Below are positions 60,417-64,000 of a stretch of 64,000 nucleotides of DNA, one piece after another; the first letter of the stretch is position 1; each line of letters begins with the position of its first letter. The notes beneath the pieces are model-generated. The model was not told where the DNA came from and did not search any database. It saw only the letters and a program-made list of their open reading frames with translations. A program made the translations under genes and the position numbers. This DNA is from Catenuloplanes indicus (lineage in GTDB: Bacteria; Actinomycetota; Actinomycetes; Mycobacteriales; Micromonosporaceae): the NCBI RefSeq assembly GCF_030813715.1, contig NZ_JAUSUZ010000001.1:6696001-6760000 (forward strand), given 5' to 3'.

Positions 60417-60908
60417 ATGCGCTGGACCGGCTTTCCGCTGGTGGCGGCGGCCATGGTGGCGCTGACGGCCTGTGGCACGGCGCCGGGGGCGGGTGGCGGT
60501 GCGCCCGCGATGCCGCAGACCGCGGCGGCGGTGCCGAAGAGTGCGAACGTGGCGGACGCGCTCGAGGCGGTCAACGCCCAGTTCGCGGCGGTCAACGCGG
60601 GTGACTGGGCGAAGGCCTGGGACGGGTGGACGGACGCGGCCAAGGACGAGATCGCCAAGGACGTCTACGTGAAGACCAACGAGGCCTGCCCGGCGCTGGC
60701 CAAGGCCCGGTTCGAGCTGGAGCGGGTCACGCCGGTCGACGACACGACCGTGGACGTCGGGTGGCGGCGCGACGGGATCAGCGAGCACGGCACGTCCCGG
60801 CTGGTCGGGACCGTGTGGCAGTTCGACCCGGGCAGCACGCTGGTGGAGTACGCGGGCGGGGCGGACGCGGCGATCGCGAAGCGCAAGGAAGCGGGGCAGT
60901 GCGGCTGA
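60417..60908 (+). CDS. Putative lipoprotein with NTF2-like domain
   Basis: 163 residues from ATG 60417, with GGAGGG upstream. The lipobox is VALTACGT (Cys about 19). The remaining residues (NVADALEAVNAQFAAVNAGDWAKAWDGW, in parts) resemble an NTF2-like helical start with a beta-sheet following. One further Cys pair (EACPAL and GQCG) may form a disulfide. It is divergent from the preceding lipoprotein gene. Function unknown. Confidence 0.75.
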   Translation: MRWTGFPLVAAAMVALTACGTAPGAGGGAPAMPQTAAAVPKSANVADALEAVNAQFAAVNAGDWAKAWDGWTDAAKDEIAKDVYVKTNEACPALAKARFELERVTPVDDTTVDVGWRRDGISEHGTSRLVGTVWQFDPGSTLVEYAGGADAAIAKRKEAGQCG

Positions 60909-60924
60909 GCGGGTGCGGCGGGGG

Positions 60925-62259
60925 TCACTTCCCGCCGCGCAGCACCCGCAGCACGATGCCCGGGCGCATCAGGTCGGCCGGCGGGCGCAGCAGGTGCTGG
61001 ACCTCCAGCCAGACGCGGCGCACCTCGGGCACGGTGGTCGAGACCGCCGAGAGCCGTTTGATGTACGGCCGGGTCAGCGCGGCGGTCCGCGGGCGGTGGC
61101 CCATGGTCTCCGGGTACGCCAGGTCCGCGCCGGTCGAGAACCGCCACGGTGCCGCGGCGATCCGGCCGATCTCGGCGTAGAACTCGCGCGCGAAACCGGA
61201 CGTGGCCCGCGGGTGCCCGTCGAGCAGCCGGCCGAGCGCGAGCGCGTCCAGCGCCGCGCACGCCATGCCCTGACCGTAGACCGGGTTGAAGCTGCAGAAC
61301 GCGTCGCCCGCGGCCACGTACCCGGACGGGGGGTTTCGCAGTTTGTCGAAGCGACGCCGCCGGCTCGCCGGGTAGGTGAACGAGGCCGTGCCGGTCAGCG
61401 GCTCCGCCCGGGCGATGAAGTCGGCGAGCAACGACACCGGCAGCTTGCCGATGCTGTCCGAATAGGAACCGAGGGAGTTGTGCACGCCGGCCACCGAGAT
61501 GATCCAGCGGTCGCCCTCCAGCGGCCACGCCATGCCGGCCGCCTTCTCCGCCGGCGCGACCGGGGAGATCAGCACCGCGGCGGCGCCGTCGAAGTCGCCG
61601 GGGGACCGCGGGTAGACGCGCGTGGCGTACTTCGTGTGGGTCGAGACCTCCTCGCGGGCCGGTGCCGGGAAGCCGAGGTCCGCGAGCCAGCGGTCGGACC
61701 GCGTGCTGCGGCCGGAGCAGTCCACCACCAGTTCCGCGGGCAGTTGCTCGCCGGTGTCCAGCCGGACGCCGCCCACGCCGCCGGCCGCGGGCAGCAGGGC
61801 GGCGACCGCGGTCCCGTCCCGGACCGTGACGCCGGGCAGCGCGAGCACCCGCCGGCGGAGCGAGAACTCCAGCAGCGGGCGGCTGACCGACAGGATGTCC
61901 AGCCCGACCGGGAATCGCGGCCAGAACCGGCCCTCGCGGTGGATCAGCATGTCGCCCGCGGAGTCGAACCGGACCGCACCGGCCGCGATCAGCTCGTCGC
62001 CCAGGCCGGGGAACAGCTCCTCCAGCGCGCGCCGGCCGGAGATGAGCAGGCCGTGCGCGTGTGCGGACTGCGGCGTGCCGCGGCGGACCGACGGCTCGTC
62101 CGGGAGACGGTCCCGGTCGACGACGGTCACCTCCGCGAAGCGGTCGGCGAGCGCCCGGGCGGCGCACAGACCGGCGATGCCGGCACCGATGACGATCGCG
62201 CTCGCCGGTCTCGACACGTCGCGCATCCTCTCCGTTGCTTCCGGTGACCCCGTACCCAT
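60925..62259 (-). CDS. FAD-dependent monooxygenase-like protein
   Basis: 444 residues from ATG 62259 (an internal ATG at 62226 is an alternative). The FAD motif is AIVIGAGIAGLCAARALADR (about 22-41). The RRGTPQSAHAHGLL region and the second FAD motif GYVAAGDAFCSFNPVYGQGM (about 332-351) match the group of flavoproteins related to hydroxylases of secondary metabolism and to geranylgeranyl reductases. It may hydroxylate or reduce a hydrophobic substrate. It is divergent from the beta-lactamase-like gene, with 26 bases between starts. Confidence 0.87.
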   Translation of the reverse strand: MGTGSPEATERMRDVSRPASAIVIGAGIAGLCAARALADRFAEVTVVDRDRLPDEPSVRRGTPQSAHAHGLLISGRRALEELFPGLGDELIAAGAVRFDSAGDMLIHREGRFWPRFPVGLDILSVSRPLLEFSLRRRVLALPGVTVRDGTAVAALLPAAGGVGGVRLDTGEQLPAELVVDCSGRSTRSDRWLADLGFPAPAREEVSTHTKYATRVYPRSPGDFDGAAAVLISPVAPAEKAAGMAWPLEGDRWIISVAGVHNSLGSYSDSIGKLPVSLLADFIARAEPLTGTASFTYPASRRRRFDKLRNPPSGYVAAGDAFCSFNPVYGQGMACAALDALALGRLLDGHPRATSGFAREFYAEIGRIAAAPWRFSTGADLAYPETMGHRPRTAALTRPYIKRLSAVSTTVPEVRRVWLEVQHLLRPPADLMRPGIVLRVLRGGK

Positions 62260-62285
62260 TATTGAGCGTCTATTAAGATCATGAG

Positions 62286-63209
62286 GTGCCGGCGGTGAGA
62301 CGGCTTCGAGACTTCGCTGGCAGCGTGCTCGCCATGCCACGTATTCCGCTCCCGTTCGCCCTGCTCACGGCCGCCGTCGTGGCCGTCGTCACGGGGTCGG
62401 TGCTCACCCTTCCGGTACGTCCCGGCGACGGGACTCCCGCGGCCGAGGCGGAGCCGCGCGTGACGGCCGACCCGCGGACCGAGGCGCGGCGGGCGTGGGA
62501 CGCGCGGGCGGCGGAGCTGACCGTGGCGCTGGCCGCGGAGAGCGCGGGAGTCGCGGTGATCGACAACCGCACCGGCTTCACGTACGGCCACCTCGGCGGC
62601 GCCGCGTTCGAGTCGGCCAGCGTGGCGAAGGTCGGCATCCTGGCCGCGGTGCTGCTGCTCGCCCAGGATCAGGGCCGCGAACTGACCGCGGCGGAGAACC
62701 GGCTGGCCACCCGGATGATCGGCGTCAGCGACAACGACGCGGCCACCGCGCTGTACGCCGAGATCGGCGCCGCGGCCGGGTTGGGTGCGGCGGTCGCGCG
62801 ACTCGGGCTGACCGGCACCGTGCCGGACGAGAGCTGGGGCCTGACCCGCACCACGCCGGCCGACCAGGCCCGGCTGATCAGCGCGCTGCTGGTGCCGGAC
62901 AGCGCGGAGGGCGCGTTCAGCGACTACTCCCGGCAGGTCGCGGAGACGCTGATGACCTCGATCGACGCGGACCAGGACTGGGGCGTGAGCGCGGCGGCCA
63001 CGCCCGGCGAGCGGGCCGCGCTGAAGAACGGCTGGCTGAGCCGGGACACCGAGGACGGCACCTGGATCGTGAACAGCGCCGGTCGGATCACCGGCGGCAC
63101 CGCGGACCTGACACTGGTGGTGCTGTCCCACGGCAACGCCGGCTACCGGGTGGGCGTTGACCGGGTGGAGAAGGTCGCCATGCTCACCCGCGCCACGCTG
63201 GCCGTCTAG
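62286..63209 (+). CDS. Class A beta-lactamase-like serine hydrolase
   Basis: 307 residues from GTG 62286; an in-frame ATG at 62334 opens directly into the hydrophobic signal (MPRIPLPFALLTAAVVAVV) and is equally possible. Motifs are S-V-A-K (SASVAKVGI), S-D-N (GVSDNDAATALY) and a K-N-G triad (LKNGW) in place of KTG. Glu166 equivalent is not clear, so it may be a peptidase or esterase rather than a true beta-lactamase. Exported. Confidence 0.82.
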   Translation: MPAVRRLRDFAGSVLAMPRIPLPFALLTAAVVAVVTGSVLTLPVRPGDGTPAAEAEPRVTADPRTEARRAWDARAAELTVALAAESAGVAVIDNRTGFTYGHLGGAAFESASVAKVGILAAVLLLAQDQGRELTAAENRLATRMIGVSDNDAATALYAEIGAAAGLGAAVARLGLTGTVPDESWGLTRTTPADQARLISALLVPDSAEGAFSDYSRQVAETLMTSIDADQDWGVSAAATPGERAALKNGWLSRDTEDGTWIVNSAGRITGGTADLTLVVLSHGNAGYRVGVDRVEKVAMLTRATLAV

Positions 63210-63258
63210 TCGGTACGCTGGACGCACTGGTGTGCGGAGAGCGAACAGGAGGCGGCTC

Positions 63259-64000
<742 letters not shown>

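Overview
The window is high-GC DNA, with GC-rich third codon positions, many GTG starts, GTGA/ATGA gene overlaps and probable leaderless mRNAs. This points to a filamentous actinomycete. An F420-type oxidoreductase, SigE-type sigma factors and the sugar-hydrolase content suggest the Micromonosporaceae (Actinoplanes/Catenuloplanes-like). That assignment is inference from gene content, since no rRNA gene is present. No phage, IS element, CRISPR array or replication origin was seen; most of the window looks like ordinary chromosome with accessory islands.

Layout. 0-4.7 kb: end of a rhamnose operon (aldolase/dehydrogenase tail, rhaB), then a secreted GH2 enzyme with two AbfB modules behind a promoter and a LacI-type operator. 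4.8-9.3 kb: a methyltransferase, a small helix-hairpin-helix-like protein, a histidine phosphatase and a large AAA-type regulator. 9.35-10.06 kb: a leader-peptide/terminator element followed by a four-tRNA array (Leu-GAG, Leu-CAG, Tyr-GTA, Cys-GCA). 10-17 kb: YcxB-like membrane protein, methyltransferase, pyruvate formate-lyase with its activase, HAD phosphatase, argG. 17-24.5 kb: ECF sigma factor with membrane partner, a VTC/DUF4956/carbohydrate-binding cluster, a phosphoesterase. 24.9-31.4 kb: a giant secreted RHS protein split by a frameshift, with a lysine-rich/hydrophobic tip and a possible immunity gene. 31.6-43.6 kb: regulator, PfkB kinase, second sigma/partner pair, GH53 galactanase behind twin operators, beta-hydroxyacid dehydrogenase, sulfotransferase, secreted TNT-domain protein, GlxA regulator, small membrane proteins, methyltransferase, nucleotidyltransferase, hemerythrin. 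43.6-47.3 kb: type III-like restriction-modification pair. 47.4-64 kb: amino-acid permease, methyltransferase, sugar dehydrogenase lipoprotein, two paralogous serine hydrolases, aldo/keto reductase, two glycosyltransferases, small zinc-type protein, LLM oxidoreductase, M28 peptidase, lipoproteins, FAD monooxygenase, beta-lactamase-like protein and a truncated thiolase.

Most interesting system: at 9.37-10.06 kb a 40-codon leader ORF with a strong ribosome binding site carries a block of Leu, Cys and Tyr codons (CTT, TGT, CTA, TAT, CTC, CTC, CTT; none of its Leu codons is CTG). It is followed by a canonical intrinsic terminator with a T-tract, then by tRNA genes for exactly Leu, Leu, Tyr and Cys. 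A GGGGCGG segment just after the codon block can pair with the 5' arm of the terminator. The arrangement reads as ribosome-mediated transcription attenuation of a reserve tRNA operon: stalling for lack of charged tRNA-Leu/Tyr/Cys would switch on replacement tRNAs. The two Leu tRNAs are unusual in having short (5-nt) variable loops rather than the long variable arm normal for bacterial tRNA-Leu.

A second theme is plant-polysaccharide use: the GH2/AbfB and GH53 genes, 32 kb apart, share a GAGCGCTC-type operator and are probably co-regulated. All functional assignments rest on reading motifs and family resemblance; no database search or folding program was run.
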